Shown here in pieces: positions 1 to 9,230 of a stretch of DNA of 64,000 bases. The translations under genes and the position numbers were made by a program. How positions within the stretch are numbered: position 1 is the first letter of the stretch; each line of letters opens with the position of its first letter. The DNA is from Mycobacterium kiyosense (GTDB lineage Bacteria > Actinomycetota > Actinomycetes > Mycobacteriales > Mycobacteriaceae). The stretch lies in NCBI GenBank assembly GCA_021654635.1, contig AP025179.1, positions 4,712,001 through 4,776,000 on the forward strand, written 5' to 3'. The notes under the pieces were generated by a model that worked only from the letters and a program-made list of their open reading frames with translations, was not told the origin of the DNA and searched no databases.

Positions 1-621
1 ATGATGGCTGTCGCCGCAATCGCGCTCTACCTGGTGTTCGGGGTTTTGGGTTTTGGGTTTTGGCTGGCGCAGCTGGATTCAGTACCGCCGCACCGGATCC
101 ACCGGATTTCGCGGGCCTCGGCGGCCGCCTCGGTTCACCGGATGGGTTGCCGGCGCTGGATTCCTCGCCGCGATCATCGTCGGCCTGGTCGCTCCGGTGC
201 TACAGCTATTCGGCGTCGTCTGTCCGATCGAGCTGCTGCATACACAGTTGATCCAAGCGAGCGGAATCTTTCTCGCTGTCGTTGGTGTTGTCGCCACCTT
301 TTTTCGCCCAACGCGAGATGGGTGCATCCTGGCGTATCGGCGTCGACCCAAGCGAGACAACCACTTTGGTGCGTGACGGCGTCTTCGCGATCGTACGCAA
401 TCCAAATTTTCAGCGCCATGCTCATTTTCGCGGCGGGCATCACCTTGATGGCACCCAACCCGCTCGCTGTCGCCGGGTTCCTGCTGCTGTTCACAGCGAT
501 CGAACTGCAAGTCCGCCGCGTCGAGGAGCCCTACCTGTTGGACACCCACGGCGATGCCTACCGCACCTACACCAACAGTGTGGGACGCTTCCTACCCGGA
601 ATCGGACGCACAGTTAGGTGA
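1..621 (+). pseudogene. Frame-broken isoprenylcysteine carboxyl methyltransferase (ICMT/PEMT-like) membrane protein
   Basis: The readable protein is scattered over all three plus frames. Frame 1 gives the N-terminal helix (residues 1-20), frame 2 the segment with WVAGAGFLAAIIVG, frame 3 the FAQREMGASWRIGVDP stretch with the GVFAIVRNP motif, and frame 1 again the last two helices ending in RRVEEPYLLDTHGDAYRTY. The signature R-x-P plus a terminal E-E-P-Y-L...G-x-x-Y-x-x-Y is typical of ICMT/PEMT-like methyltransferases, small integral membrane proteins that use SAM. At least four frame changes are needed in about 600 bases, one at a GTTTTGG tandem run near 40-60. It is either a pseudogene or a badly sequenced gene; the homopolymer positions favour sequencing error for some of the breaks. 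The ATG at base 1 may not be the true start because the window begins there. Confidence 0.6.
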
Positions 622-733
622 GCGGCGGTTAAAGCAAAGGCCGCGCGGGATTACCAGGTTTCGGGTTCAACACAAAATCAGGGGCGACGATGCCCGTTGA
701 ACACGAGATCTGCGACCAATCTTGTTGCCACGC

Positions 734-746
734 TATTATCGGGTTA
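734..746 (+). promoter_or_regulatory. Probable leaderless promoter of the CmtR-like gene
   Basis: A TATTAT -10 box lies at 734-739 and the ATG begins only seven bases downstream. Such spacing is typical of leaderless mycobacterial transcripts and supports 746 as the start. No convincing -35 box or operator is visible. Confidence 0.45.
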
Positions 747-1186
747 TGCCGATGAAAATTGCCGACGATGCTCCGCCCACCGCGTCGCCGCGCGAGGACT
801 TGGCGGGCGCGGTCGCATTGTTTCACAGCCTGTCTGATCCGACCCGGCTAGCGATCGCCCGCCGCCTCGCCGACGGGGAAAGACGGGTAGTCGACCTCAC
901 CCGGGAACTGGGGTTGCCGCAATCGACGGTGTCCTCACACCTGGCGTGCCTGCGTGACTGCGGACTTATCGCCGGCCGACCCGAGGGGCGGCAGGTGTTT
1001 TACGCGCTTGCCGTGCCGGACCTGCTGGACCTGTTCGCCGCTGCGGAAACCGTGTTGGCGGCCACCGGCAATGCGGTGACGCTGTGTCCCAACTACGGCA
1101 CACGGCCAACGCGCGCCTCCGCATCGCGAAGAAGGGGCGTCAAGCGGGCTGCACCGGGAGTTGCCGACTGGTCGCCGGGGCGATAG
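746..1186 (+). CDS. cmtR: ArsR/SmtB-family metal sensor, CmtR-like
   Basis: A 146-residue winged-helix repressor. LSDPTRLAI (about 29-37) opens the ArsR fold and QSTVSSHLACLRDCGL (59-74) is the recognition helix. Cys68 and Cys72 in that helix (C-x3-C) plus Cys114 near the C-terminus match the three-cysteine Cd(II)/Pb(II) site of Mycobacterium tuberculosis CmtR. It lies 72 bases upstream of a CtpG-type ATPase on the same strand, the partner expected for CmtR. It should repress itself and the pump until soft metal binds. The start is ATG 746 because of the adjacent -10 box; an upstream TTG at 722 is less likely. The C-terminal tail after residue 120 is basic and not conserved in the family. Confidence 0.85.
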   Translation: MPMKIADDAPPTASPREDLAGAVALFHSLSDPTRLAIARRLADGERRVVDLTRELGLPQSTVSSHLACLRDCGLIAGRPEGRQVFYALAVPDLLDLFAAAETVLAATGNAVTLCPNYGTRPTRASASRRRGVKRAAPGVADWSPGR

Positions 1187-1258
1187 AGCGCGTCGGGGAG
1201 GAAGTTCCATAGCCGACGGTAACTAAGTCGGCCCAGACCACGACCACGGAGGTTGATG

Positions 1259-3595
1259 ATGACGACGACGACTGCTGCTCCTCGTGATGGCGGTGCCGCG
1301 CTGACCGTTGTATCCGCTGCGGCGGGGCGGATGCGTGTGCGCGCCAGCGGGTTTCGATTCGACGCGGGGCGGGCCGTGGCGATCGAGGAAACGGTCGGCA
1401 AGGTGACCGGTGTGCGGGCCGTGCAGGCTTTTCCGCACACGGCATCTGTTGTGGTCTGGTATTCGCCCGGGCGCTGCGACACCGCTGGCATCTTGTCGGC
1501 GATCGCCGAAGCCGAGCACATCCCGGCAGCGTCGGTGCCCGCGCGTGCCCCGCACTCGGCTGATGGCCGTAGGGCCGGTGTCATGCAGAGAATCCTTGAC
1601 TGGAGTGCGCGAACGCTGTCGGGTCCACGCGGTGACGGCCTAGGCCGTGCTTCGGCTGTCGTGGCCGTGCGGCGGCGGCGGGCGGTGAGCGATGCCTGCG
1701 GCTGCGACCACGACGACAACGAGCGCGAGCCGCAGCGCCTGTGGCACGTCCGCAAGCTGCGGCGAGCCACGCTGTCCGGGGCGCTGCTGGGCGCCTCGGT
1801 GATTGTCGCCTGGGTCACTCCGCTCGGCCCGGTCGTGCTGGGAATGAAAGCCCTCGCGCTGGCGGTGGGGGCCTCCACGTTCGTGCCCTCCACGCTCAAG
1901 CGCCTGGCCCAGGGCCGCATCGGCGTCGGCACCCTGATGACCATCGCCGCGGCCGGAGCGGTGGCACTGGGTCAGGTCGGCGAGGCCGCCACGCTGGCGT
2001 TTTTGTTCTCGATCAGTGAGGGCTTGGAGGAATACGCGGTGGCGCGTACCCGCCGCGGGCTGCGCGCCCTGCTGTCGCTGGTGCCCGATCAGGCCACCGT
2101 GCTGCGAGACGGCAGCGAAACCGTGCTGGCCCCAGCAGAGCTGCGCGTCGGGGATCAGATGATCGTCAAACCCGGGGAACGCCTGGCCACCGACGGCATC
2201 ATTCGTGCCGGGCGCACCGCCCTGGATGTCTCAGCGATCACCGGCGAATCGGTGCCGGTCGAGGCCGGACCCGGTGACGTGGTGTTCGCCGCATCGATCA
2301 ACGGCTCCGGAGTGCTGCAGGTGCAGGTCACCGCGACCGCAGAAGACAACTCGCTGGCGCGCATCGTGCACATCGTGGAAGCCGAACAGGCCCGCAAAGG
2401 CGCCAGCCAGCGGCTGGCCGACCGCATCGCGCGACCGCTAGTGCCGGGCATCATGGTCACCGGGGCGCTGATCGCCGGCACCGGCAGCGTCTTGGGTAAC
2501 CCGGCGGTCTGGATCGAACGCGCGCTAGTGGTTTTGGTCGCGGCCTCCCCGTGCGCGCTGGCCATCGCCGTGCCGGTCTCCGTTGTGGCGGCCATCGGCG
2601 CCGCCTCCAAATTCGGCGTACTGATCAAGGGCGGCGCCGCGCTAGAAGCCCTAGGCACCATCGGCGGAATCGCGCTGGACAAGACCGGAACGTTGACGGC
2701 CAACCGGCCCGCGGTGATCGACGTCGCGACCACCAACGGCACCACCCGCGAGGAGGTGCTAGCGACGGCCGCCGCGCTGGAGGCCCGCAGTGAACACCCC
2801 CTGGCCGCGGCCATCCTCGCCGCCACCCAAGCACCGATCGCCGCGGCCAGCGATGTGCAAGCTGTGCCCGGGACCGGGCTGACCGGCCACCTCGACGGGC
2901 ATGCCGTCCGACTGGGGCGCCCCGGCTGGCTCGACCCCGCCGACCTGGCCGATCACGTGGCGCGCATGCAACAAGCCGGGGCCACAGCGGTTCTCGTCGA
3001 ACGCGACAACCAGCTGCTCGGCGCCATCGCCGTGCGCGACGAACTCCGCCCCGAAGCCGCCGAGGTCATCGCCAGGCTACGTGCCGGGCGCTACCAGGTA
3101 TCGATGCTCACCGGCGACAACCACGCCACCGCTGCCGCGCTGGCCGCCCAAGCCGGAATCGAGCACGTCTATGCCGAACTGCGCCCCGAGGACAAGGCTC
3201 GCCTGGTCAAAGAGCTGCGTGCCCAGCGACCCACCGCGATGGTCGGCGACGGCGTCAACGACGCTCCGGCCCTCGCGGCTGCCGACCTGGGAATTGCCAT
3301 GGGCGCCATGGGAACCGACGTCGCCATCGAAACCGCCGACGTCGCCCTGATGGGCCAAGACCTGCGTCACCTACCCCAAGCCCTCGACCACGCCCGCCGC
3401 TCCCGGCAGATCATGCTGCAAAACGTCGGACTATCCCTGACCATCATCACCGTGCTGATGCCCCTGGCGTTGTTCGGGACCCTCGGCCTGGCCGCGGTCG
3501 TGCTGGTACATGAGGTCGCCGAAGTCGTGGTCATCGCCAACGGCGTACGCGCCGGACGCATCAAACCACTTACCGGGAATCAGGCGCGACCGTAA
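1259..3595 (+). CDS. ctpG: P1B-type heavy-metal-exporting ATPase, CtpG-like
   Basis: A 778-residue cation pump of the inner membrane. A degenerate N-terminal HMA-like domain (about 15-95) is followed by a Cys/His/Asp-rich patch near 146 (ACGCDHDD). The catalytic parts are in order: TGES (about 328), the membrane metal motif SPC (430-432), the phosphorylated DKTGTLT (474), the nucleotide-binding SEHPLA and the hinge GDGVNDAP (663). An SPC rather than CPC membrane motif and the HEVAEVVVIANG last helix resemble M. tuberculosis CtpG, linked to Cd(II) efflux. GGAGG at 1248-1252 is six bases from ATG 1259; in-frame TTG 1253 and ATG 1256 are alternatives. It follows the CmtR-like sensor, which probably regulates it. 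Confidence 0.9.
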   Translation: MTTTTAAPRDGGAALTVVSAAAGRMRVRASGFRFDAGRAVAIEETVGKVTGVRAVQAFPHTASVVVWYSPGRCDTAGILSAIAEAEHIPAASVPARAPHSADGRRAGVMQRILDWSARTLSGPRGDGLGRASAVVAVRRRRAVSDACGCDHDDNEREPQRLWHVRKLRRATLSGALLGASVIVAWVTPLGPVVLGMKALALAVGASTFVPSTLKRLAQGRIGVGTLMTIAAAGAVALGQVGEAATLAFLFSISEGLEEYAVARTRRGLRALLSLVPDQATVLRDGSETVLAPAELRVGDQMIVKPGERLATDGIIRAGRTALDVSAITGESVPVEAGPGDVVFAASINGSGVLQVQVTATAEDNSLARIVHIVEAEQARKGASQRLADRIARPLVPGIMVTGALIAGTGSVLGNPAVWIERALVVLVAASPCALAIAVPVSVVAAIGAASKFGVLIKGGAALEALGTIGGIALDKTGTLTANRPAVIDVATTNGTTREEVLATAAALEARSEHPLAAAILAATQAPIAAASDVQAVPGTGLTGHLDGHAVRLGRPGWLDPADLADHVARMQQAGATAVLVERDNQLLGAIAVRDELRPEAAEVIARLRAGRYQVSMLTGDNHATAAALAAQAGIEHVYAELRPEDKARLVKELRAQRPTAMVGDGVNDAPALAAADLGIAMGAMGTDVAIETADVALMGQDLRHLPQALDHARRSRQIMLQNVGLSLTIITVLMPLALFGTLGLAAVVLVHEVAEVVVIANGVRAGRIKPLTGNQARP

Positions 3596-3616
3596 TGGTG
3601 CCAGGGTGTTGGTTTT

Positions 3617-3648
3617 GGCGCCGTCGGATCCCGGTGTTCGTCGGCGCC
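3617..3648. terminator. Candidate bidirectional terminator
   Basis: Inverted arms GGCGCCG (3617-3623) and CGGCGCC (3642-3648) with an 18-base loop lie between the converging ctpG and DUF1275 genes. There is no T-tract, as is common in mycobacteria. The support is structural only. Confidence 0.35.
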
Positions 3649-3655
3649 GGCATAC

Positions 3656-4435
3656 TCACTCGCTACGATCCGGGGCTTCGTCCGCGACGACTCGCTCGAG
3701 ATCATTGTCGGCAATGACTTTGCCGGAACGACGTTCGCCGTTGCGCTCCTTCAGCAGGGCGCGACGGTCGGCGTGGAAATAGGTGTATCCGGTCGTCAGT
3801 GCACATGCGACGGTGGCGACCGCCAGCATCTGGGATCCGCCGATGACCAGGCTCAGGACTCCGCCCACCGTGGCGCCGACGATGTAGCTGGCATACAGCA
3901 GAAGATATCCCAGCCAGGCCGTAGCTTGTCCGCCGCTGAGGTGGCGTTGGATACCTTGGCCCAGCTTCACCAGCGTTCCCGTCATGTAGCTCAGCGAGAT
4001 GGAAACCTCGCCGTTCTTGACGAACGAGGTGTTCAAGGCGCCAATGCCGAAGGTAACAGCCAGAATTGGCAGGAAGGTGACTCGGCCTGTCGACCATCCG
4101 TGCACGACGATGTCGAGTGCGGCGGCGATGCCCAGACACAGCGTGGTCAGCACGGTCGGGCCGTGGGGGTGGTCGACCCAAATATGTTGCCGGCACAACG
4201 ACGCGATCACCACGCCAGCGACGAACGACGCAAGCAGTAGCGCCGCTGATATAGACAGCCAGCGGTCGTTGGTGAAGAAACCCAGGACCGCCCGCTCGCT
4301 GTTGCCGGTCATGAAGGTCACGAAGTATCCCGCGGTGTGGGTGAACGCCGCCGCACCCACCAACCCGGCCAACGCAGCCAGGATCCACGACAACCGCGCC
4401 TCACGGTCGAACATCTCACGCATCACCCACGACAT
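3656..4435 (-). CDS. YoaK/DUF1275-family membrane protein
   Basis: About 259 residues. After a short N-terminus the protein has six or more hydrophobic segments. The opening MFDREARLSWILAALAG and the run GYFVTFMTGNSERA are characteristic of DUF1275 (YoaK) proteins, integral membrane proteins of unknown function that are common in actinobacteria. ATGs at 4435, 4423 and 4414 are all in frame; family alignment favours 4414 or 4435. The open frame extends much further upstream, but that part overlaps the remains of a methyltransferase and is not part of this gene. It converges with ctpG. Nothing in the sequence ties it to metal transport beyond position. Confidence 0.8.
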   Translation of the reverse strand: MSWVMREMFDREARLSWILAALAGLVGAAAFTHTAGYFVTFMTGNSERAVLGFFTNDRWLSISAALLLASFVAGVVIASLCRQHIWVDHPHGPTVLTTLCLGIAAALDIVVHGWSTGRVTFLPILAVTFGIGALNTSFVKNGEVSISLSYMTGTLVKLGQGIQRHLSGGQATAWLGYLLLYASYIVGATVGGVLSLVIGGSQMLAVATVACALTTGYTYFHADRRALLKERNGERRSGKVIADNDLERVVADEAPDRSE

Positions 4436-4496
4436 CTTTCCAGGCACGTCCGCCACCCGCGATGCGGGCACGGCGAGCCTTGAACCATCCCGGATT

Positions 4497-4970
4497 TCAC
4501 AATTTGCGGGCCGCACCGACGAACAGCAGTCCCCCGTAACGCGCTTCGATCCCCGACCGGCCGTGCAAGCCGTGCCTGGCCAACTCGGTAGCGAATTCGC
4601 CTGCCTCGAACCGGTTTTCGCGTAGATGAACAATGAAGGTGCGCAGTACCCAGCTGTCAAGTATGTGGCGAGGAACCTCTTCGAACAACGCAGCCCGCCC
4701 GGACGCAGCACCCGGGCGATCTCGGTCACCGCGCTGCCAGTCCGGTACGTGACGCCCATGAAGGCGACGCCGCGCCAGTTCCACCATCGATTCGTCAACA
4801 TCAAAGGCGGTCACCTGTTCGGCGCCCAGCCGATCCAGGATCACCTCAGCGCCCACACCGCGCCCGCACCCGATCACCGGTCGACCCGACAATCAGCCAT
4901 CGGCGAGCCTCCGAAACCACGTCGCTTCCCGGTGGTGCTGAAGGGCGGCGCGCACCGGGTTGTTCATCAT
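4497..4970 (-). pseudogene. Decayed SAM-dependent methyltransferase
   Basis: Pieces of one class I methyltransferase lie in three minus-strand frames. MMNNPVRAALQHHREATWF is the N-terminus. CGRGVGAEVILDRLGAEQ is the SAM-binding motif I and VDESMVELARRR is motif II. VAFMGVTYRTGSAVTEIARVLRPGG is read in another frame, and FEEVPRHILDSWVLRTF to the end in the first frame again. The motif II helix runs directly into the VAFMGV strand, so roughly 35-40 residues normally present between them are missing. A deletion together with frame changes argues for real decay rather than sequencing error. It lies directly upstream of the DUF1275 gene on the same strand. Confidence 0.65.
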
Positions 4971-5195
4971 GGCTCGTTCGACGGAATTGAGATCATCCAC
5001 TCCTCCTTGCCCGAAGCCGACGACCGCCGATGCTTCGTCGATGCCCGAACGCGAAGGGCTGGTGCGGTCCGTCCAAATGGTCTTGTGCGGTGTAGTGAGA
5101 CCCGTCTGCGCCGGCAGCGTAGCCCCGGTCGGCGGTAACGGTGGCGGCAATGGCGAGCAGGGCCGGCCGAGCACGGCTCGCACACTCTGCTGCGC

Positions 5196-5520
5196 TCAAT
5201 GATGCCCGTATCGGCCATGGTGGCCACCGCCGAACAGCCCGCCGAGAAAGCCGCCTTGCTGTGGATAACCGCCCTGTTGTGAATAAGGCTGGGACGGTAT
5301 GTACTGCTGGGGCGGCGGCGGCTGGGCAGCGGCGTAAAAATTAGCTTCGGCCTGCGAGAGGGCTTCGAGCTCGCCGCGGTCGAGAAAAAAGTCCGTTGCA
5401 CCCGGTGCACTGATCGATCTCCACCCCAAAGCGGGGCACCGGCAACATCTGCGACCCGCACTTCGGGCAAATCACGGCCGGCTTGCCCTCGGAAGCCGTT
5501 GCGTCGGACGGGCGTGTCAT
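5196..5520 (-). CDS. Zinc-ribbon (zf-TFIIB) protein, frame-broken
   Basis: About 108 residues once one base is removed. The N-terminal half has CPKCGSQMLPV and QCTGCNG, the C-x2-C...C-x2-C zinc ribbon of zf-TFIIB proteins. The downstream frame has FLDRGELEALSQAEANF, the family's usual helix after the ribbon, followed by a Gln/Pro/Gly-rich tail ending in GGHHGRYGHH. The break falls at a run of six T (coding strand, about 5386-5391), and deleting one T restores the family consensus GLFLDRGELE. The His-rich tail could bind metal, which would fit the neighbouring efflux genes, but that is inference. It is divergent from the CDF transporter with 212 bases between them, where I recognise no operator. 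Confidence 0.65.
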
Positions 5521-5732
5521 CGCACTTTCCTTTCTGTTGACCGTCATTGGCGCCACCAGTCTATGCACACATATAAATCCGTGCATGCAACGCTACAAGT
5601 GCGTGTATACCCAGCGCCCTACTCGCAAGGGTCAAGGCCGCGGGTGGGGTGCGATAATCCTGGTACGGTGACCGGAGATGCTGTCTCAGGTTCTGACGTT
5701 GGCGCCGTTGGCATTTCGATCGAGGGGGGGCC

Positions 5733-6651
5733 ATGGTAGCTGGGCACGCGCATTCGGCCGGGGCTGAGTCGTTGCCGACCGGTTCGGCCGGTGCAGCCTA
5801 CAAGCGGCGGTTGGCGCTCGCGCTGACATTGACAGCCAGCTATGCGCTGGTCGAGGTCGTCGGCGGCATTCTCACGGGGTCATTGGCGCTGATCTCAGAC
5901 GCCGCCCATATGGGCACCGATGTGCTGGGCCTGGGGTTGGCGCTGGCGGCCATACATCTCGCTAACCAACCCGCCGCCAGCCAGCGCACCTATGGCACCT
6001 ACCGGCTTTGAGGTTCTCGCGGCGGTAATCAACGGACTGCTTCTGTTCGGCGTGGCCGGCTACGTACTTTACGAGGCCTACCAAAGAATCCAGGAACCAC
6101 CGGAGATCCTCGGTGTGCCGATGCTCGTGGTCGCCGTGGCCGGCCTAGCGGTGAACCTCGTCAGCTTCCGCATGCTTTCCGCCGGCGCCAAGGAGAGTCT
6201 CAACGTGCGGGGCGCCTATCTGGAGGTTCTCTCCGATATGCTCGGCTCCATCGGCGTCATCGTCGCCGCAGTGGTGATCGCCACGACTGGCTGGCGGTAC
6301 GCCGACGCAATCGTCGGCGCAGGTATCGGGCTGTTCATCTTGCCCCGCACGTACTCACTGATGAAGCAGGCCGTGCGGATCATCATGGAAGTCGCGCCGC
6401 CCGAGATCGACATCGCCGAGGTACAGGGCAAGCTCACCGCCATCGCCGGCGTCGACTCCGTCCATGACTTGCACATCTGGACTATCACCTCCGGTATGGA
6501 GGCGGCGACGGTGCATCTCGTCGTGCCCCGCTCCTTGGACTGGCACCGTGTGCTGGACACCGCGCGCGACATCTTGGCCGACTACGGCGTTACCCACCCA
6601 ACCATTCAGGTCGAACCCGTTGACCATGTCGAGCGCGGCAGTCTTGTGTAG
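5733..6651 (+). CDS. Cation diffusion facilitator (CDF) metal transporter, frame-broken
   Basis: About 305 residues if one extra T at about 6007-6009 (CTTTGAG instead of CTTGAG) is ignored; without correction the reading stops after TYGTYRL. Six transmembrane helices are expected. The first metal site is visible as SDAAHMGTD (H59, D63). The matching site in the fifth helix reads YLEVLSD, with Glu where the zinc-type CDF proteins have His. The cytoplasmic domain with HDLHIWTITSG (about 250) closes the protein. The start ATG follows a GAGGGGGG sequence. It should export a divalent metal in exchange for protons, and it sits between two P-type metal pumps. A short His-containing N-terminus (GHAHSAG) may also bind metal. 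Confidence 0.8.
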
Positions 6652-6996
6652 TCAGCGGTGCGCCAACCGCCGCGGACGAATGCTCGCCGTATCGACAAGA
6701 TGACCCGAGGCGAGGGGGGCGCAGCAGGGATTCTCTTCGATCCGCCGGCGCTCATCGATGACACTTCGCCGGGGGGTCCTGGACCGCGGGGCGTAAGCGG
6801 TGTCGGCGACGGCGACATCGGGCGGCAGCGCGTGCCGCTAACAACCGCGGCGCACCTTACGCCACAGCAGCCACCTGGCGATCACGCAAAGCAGTTGCAC
6901 GGCAAGTCGATCGGCCAGCCCGCATCGACGCGGCGTCTCCTTGCATCTGCTTTGCGCCAACACGGCCCTCGGCCTCAATTCCTACGCTTGTGCCGT
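6652..6996. other. 345-base stretch with no recognised gene
   Basis: The phosphatase frame is open through this stretch (possible start at 6658), but the translated extension is low-complexity and unlike the family. I see no promoter, hairpin or repeat I could defend. Confidence 0.4.
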
Positions 6997-8703
6997 ATGT
7001 CCTCCGTTGAAGGAAACTGCTCAGTGCCCGCCGATCAACCGGGTCCGGCTGGAATCGTGCGATCCCGCGTCGTGGCCGAGCTTGTGCTGGGGCCGCTGCT
7101 TCGCCATGTCGGTGAGTGTGACGCCACCGTGTGGGTCGAGACCTCGAAGCCCTGCGAAGTTGAGATCCTGGGTCATCGAGAACGCGCCTGGACCGTTGCC
7201 GGCCACCACTATGCTCTGGTGGTCGTGCGAGGCTTGCAAGCCGATTCCAGCACTCCGTACGAAGTGCATCTCGATGGAAATCGGGTCTGGCCGCTGCCCG
7301 ACGCAGTCCGGCTTTCAACCATTCGCACCCTAAACAATCGAGATTCTCTGGATCTGGTCTTCGGCTCCTGCCGGTTCGCCACGCTCACGGCCACCGCAGG
7401 CAACACCCACTTCAACGCCGACGCGCTCGACGCCCTCGCATGGCGGATGTACGAACAACCACCCGACCGCTGGCCCGACGCCCTGCTGCTTCTCGGTGAC
7501 CAGATCTACGCTGACGACCTCTCACCGGAGACGCTACGGTGCGTCATTGATCGGCGCGGCATCGATGACCCGCACAGCGCCGAAGTGCGCGACTTCGAGG
7601 AATACACCTGGCTTTACGCCGAGTCGTGGTCCGACCCGCAGGTGCGGTGGCTGCTATCCACGGTGCCCACCTCGATGATCTTCGACGACCACGACGTGCA
7701 CGACGACTGGAACACCTCACAGTCTTGGCGCCAGGAGATCCAAGCCACACCCTGGTGGAAGGAACGCATCGTCTCAGCGCTGTCGTCGTATTGGGTCTAC
7801 CAGCACCTGGGTAACCTCACGCCGGCGGCCCTGGCCGAAGACGAGCTTTATCAACGGGTCCGCGCGCACCCCGGCGACGCCGCGCCGCTGATACGCCAGT
7901 TCGCCACGGCTGCCGACGAGGAAGCTGACGGCGGCAAGGGAGCCCAATGGTCCTACCGCCGAGATCTGGGCAACACCAGACTGCTGGTCATCGACACCCG
8001 ATGTGGTCGTATCCTCTCCGCTGGGCGGCGATCCATGCTCTCGGAGAACGAATTCAGTTGGATCGAGCAGCAAACCGGCGGGGACTACGACCACCTGCTT
8101 GTCGGGTCCTCGCTGCCCTGGCTACTGCCCCGCACTCTCCACGACCTCGAGTCCTGGGACGAGCACCTCGCGTCGGGCGCGCGGGGCCGGCTACTGGCTG
8201 GTTGGGCTGAAAAGCTCCGCCGTGCCGCCGATTTGGAACACTGGGCGGCGTTCGGGGAATCGTTCGACCGACTCACACGGCTGTTCAGTCGTGTCAGCCG
8301 AGGTCAGGTGTCTGGCCCGGCCCCGGCCACCATATGCGTGCTGTCTGGGGACGTGCACCACGCTTACGTGGCGCAGGCGCGATTTTCCGAGCCAGTGCAC
8401 TCACGGGTCTACCAGCTGACCTGCTCGCCGCTGCACAACTACGTCCCCGCCGCGATGAAGATGGCATTCCGCATCTCCTGGAGCCGCGTCACCGAGCGGG
8501 CGACGCGTTTCCTCCTCAACCGTGTGAGCACCGTACCCCCGCCGCCGATCGACTGGGATCCGATAGCCGGGCCCTTCTTCGGTGATCAGGTGGCGACCCT
8601 GCGGGTACGCGGCCGAACCATCGGAGTTGTGTTAGAGCAGGCGGGCACTGACGACACCGGGCATCCGCGCCTTCGCATGGTCGCCGACATCGCGTTGGCC
8701 TAA
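6997..8703 (+). CDS. PhoD-like metallophosphatase
   Basis: About 568 residues. The metal-binding motifs of PhoD-like phosphatases appear in order: GDQIYADD (167-174), FDDHDVHDDW (229-238) and SGDVHHAYVA (450-459). An N-terminal Fn3-like beta domain (about 20-110) precedes them, as in the family. No twin-arginine or other signal peptide is visible at the chosen start, so it may be cytoplasmic, unlike secreted PhoD. ATG 6997 is the first start compatible with the family. Family members hydrolyse phosphodiesters or phosphomonoesters. Its place between metal exporters may reflect its need for Fe/Ca rather than a shared pathway. Confidence 0.85.
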   Translation: MSSVEGNCSVPADQPGPAGIVRSRVVAELVLGPLLRHVGECDATVWVETSKPCEVEILGHRERAWTVAGHHYALVVVRGLQADSSTPYEVHLDGNRVWPLPDAVRLSTIRTLNNRDSLDLVFGSCRFATLTATAGNTHFNADALDALAWRMYEQPPDRWPDALLLLGDQIYADDLSPETLRCVIDRRGIDDPHSAEVRDFEEYTWLYAESWSDPQVRWLLSTVPTSMIFDDHDVHDDWNTSQSWRQEIQATPWWKERIVSALSSYWVYQHLGNLTPAALAEDELYQRVRAHPGDAAPLIRQFATAADEEADGGKGAQWSYRRDLGNTRLLVIDTRCGRILSAGRRSMLSENEFSWIEQQTGGDYDHLLVGSSLPWLLPRTLHDLESWDEHLASGARGRLLAGWAEKLRRAADLEHWAAFGESFDRLTRLFSRVSRGQVSGPAPATICVLSGDVHHAYVAQARFSEPVHSRVYQLTCSPLHNYVPAAMKMAFRISWSRVTERATRFLLNRVSTVPPPPIDWDPIAGPFFGDQVATLRVRGRTIGVVLEQAGTDDTGHPRLRMVADIALA

Positions 8704-8852
8704 AGACCGACATGCAGGTGTTACCGCACACGTACCGGGTATGGGGCCGCAGTCCGACCGCAAACGGGGGACCAACCACTCACAACCGCGAGCCGCCCCA
8801 GATGCCCTTTGCGGCCGAAGGAACACCGGGTGAATACCGGAGTCGAGCATGC

Positions 8853-8895
8853 TGATATTGTGATATTGTTATATGAACATCAATCGACGTTCGGG
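8853..8895. promoter_or_regulatory. AT-rich control region upstream of PacL-CtpC
   Basis: A tandem direct repeat TGATATTG TGATATTG (8853-8868) is followed by TATATGAACAT and an imperfect GAAC...GTTC inverted repeat to about 8893, in an otherwise GC-rich region. This resembles the AT-rich operators of ArsR/SmtB sensors and lies 46-88 bases upstream of the PacL start. Which regulator binds is unknown. Confidence 0.4.
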
Positions 8896-8940
8896 TTGGC
8901 TGATGTCATAACAATGTCTGAACGGAAGGAAGGTTGGGCG

Positions 8941-9222
8941 ATGATCGTGCACGGGCTATTGGCGAAGGCAGGCGCGACGGTGGTTACCGGAGTGGTCGGG
9001 GTGAGCGCGTATGAGCTGTTGCGCAAGGCGCTGGGTTCGGCTCCGGTTCACCGGGCTGCGGTGGCCACGACGGAGGTGGGTCTGCGCGGAACGCGGGGCG
9101 CGGAGAAGGTGGCGGAATCGGCCCGGCTCAAGGTGTCCGACGTGGTCGCCGAGGCCCGCGAACGTATCGGTGAAGAGGCACCACCGCCGGCCATTGGCAA
9201 CCACGACCAGCACGAGCACTGA
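8941..9222 (+). CDS. pacL1: DUF1490 protein, PacL-type partner of CtpC
   Basis: 93 residues, the same length as M. tuberculosis Rv3269 (PacL1). One N-terminal transmembrane helix (about 5-26) is followed by a charged helical region (40-80) and a metal-binding tail NHDQHEH (87-93). In M. tuberculosis PacL1 is needed for stable CtpC and zinc resistance and gathers P-ATPases in membrane patches; its tail is an Asp/His-rich zinc motif. Here the tail keeps three His but has lost most of the Asp. GGAAGG precedes ATG 8941 by about seven bases. The gene ends eight bases before ctpC, so the two are co-transcribed. Confidence 0.85.
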   Translation: MIVHGLLAKAGATVVTGVVGVSAYELLRKALGSAPVHRAAVATTEVGLRGTRGAEKVAESARLKVSDVVAEARERIGEEAPPPAIGNHDQHEH

Positions 9223-9230
9223 TCGCCGGC

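Noticed and set aside
1093-1944. Long antisense open frames opposite ctpG and many similar ones elsewhere (for example 9570-10778 minus, 18876-20090 minus, 46297-47958 plus)
   Set aside because: Typical codon shadows in high-GC genes; no family resemblance, no ribosome sites.
6658-6996. N-terminal extension of the PhoD-like protein by 113 residues
   Set aside because: Low-complexity sequence unlike the family; open only because of high GC.
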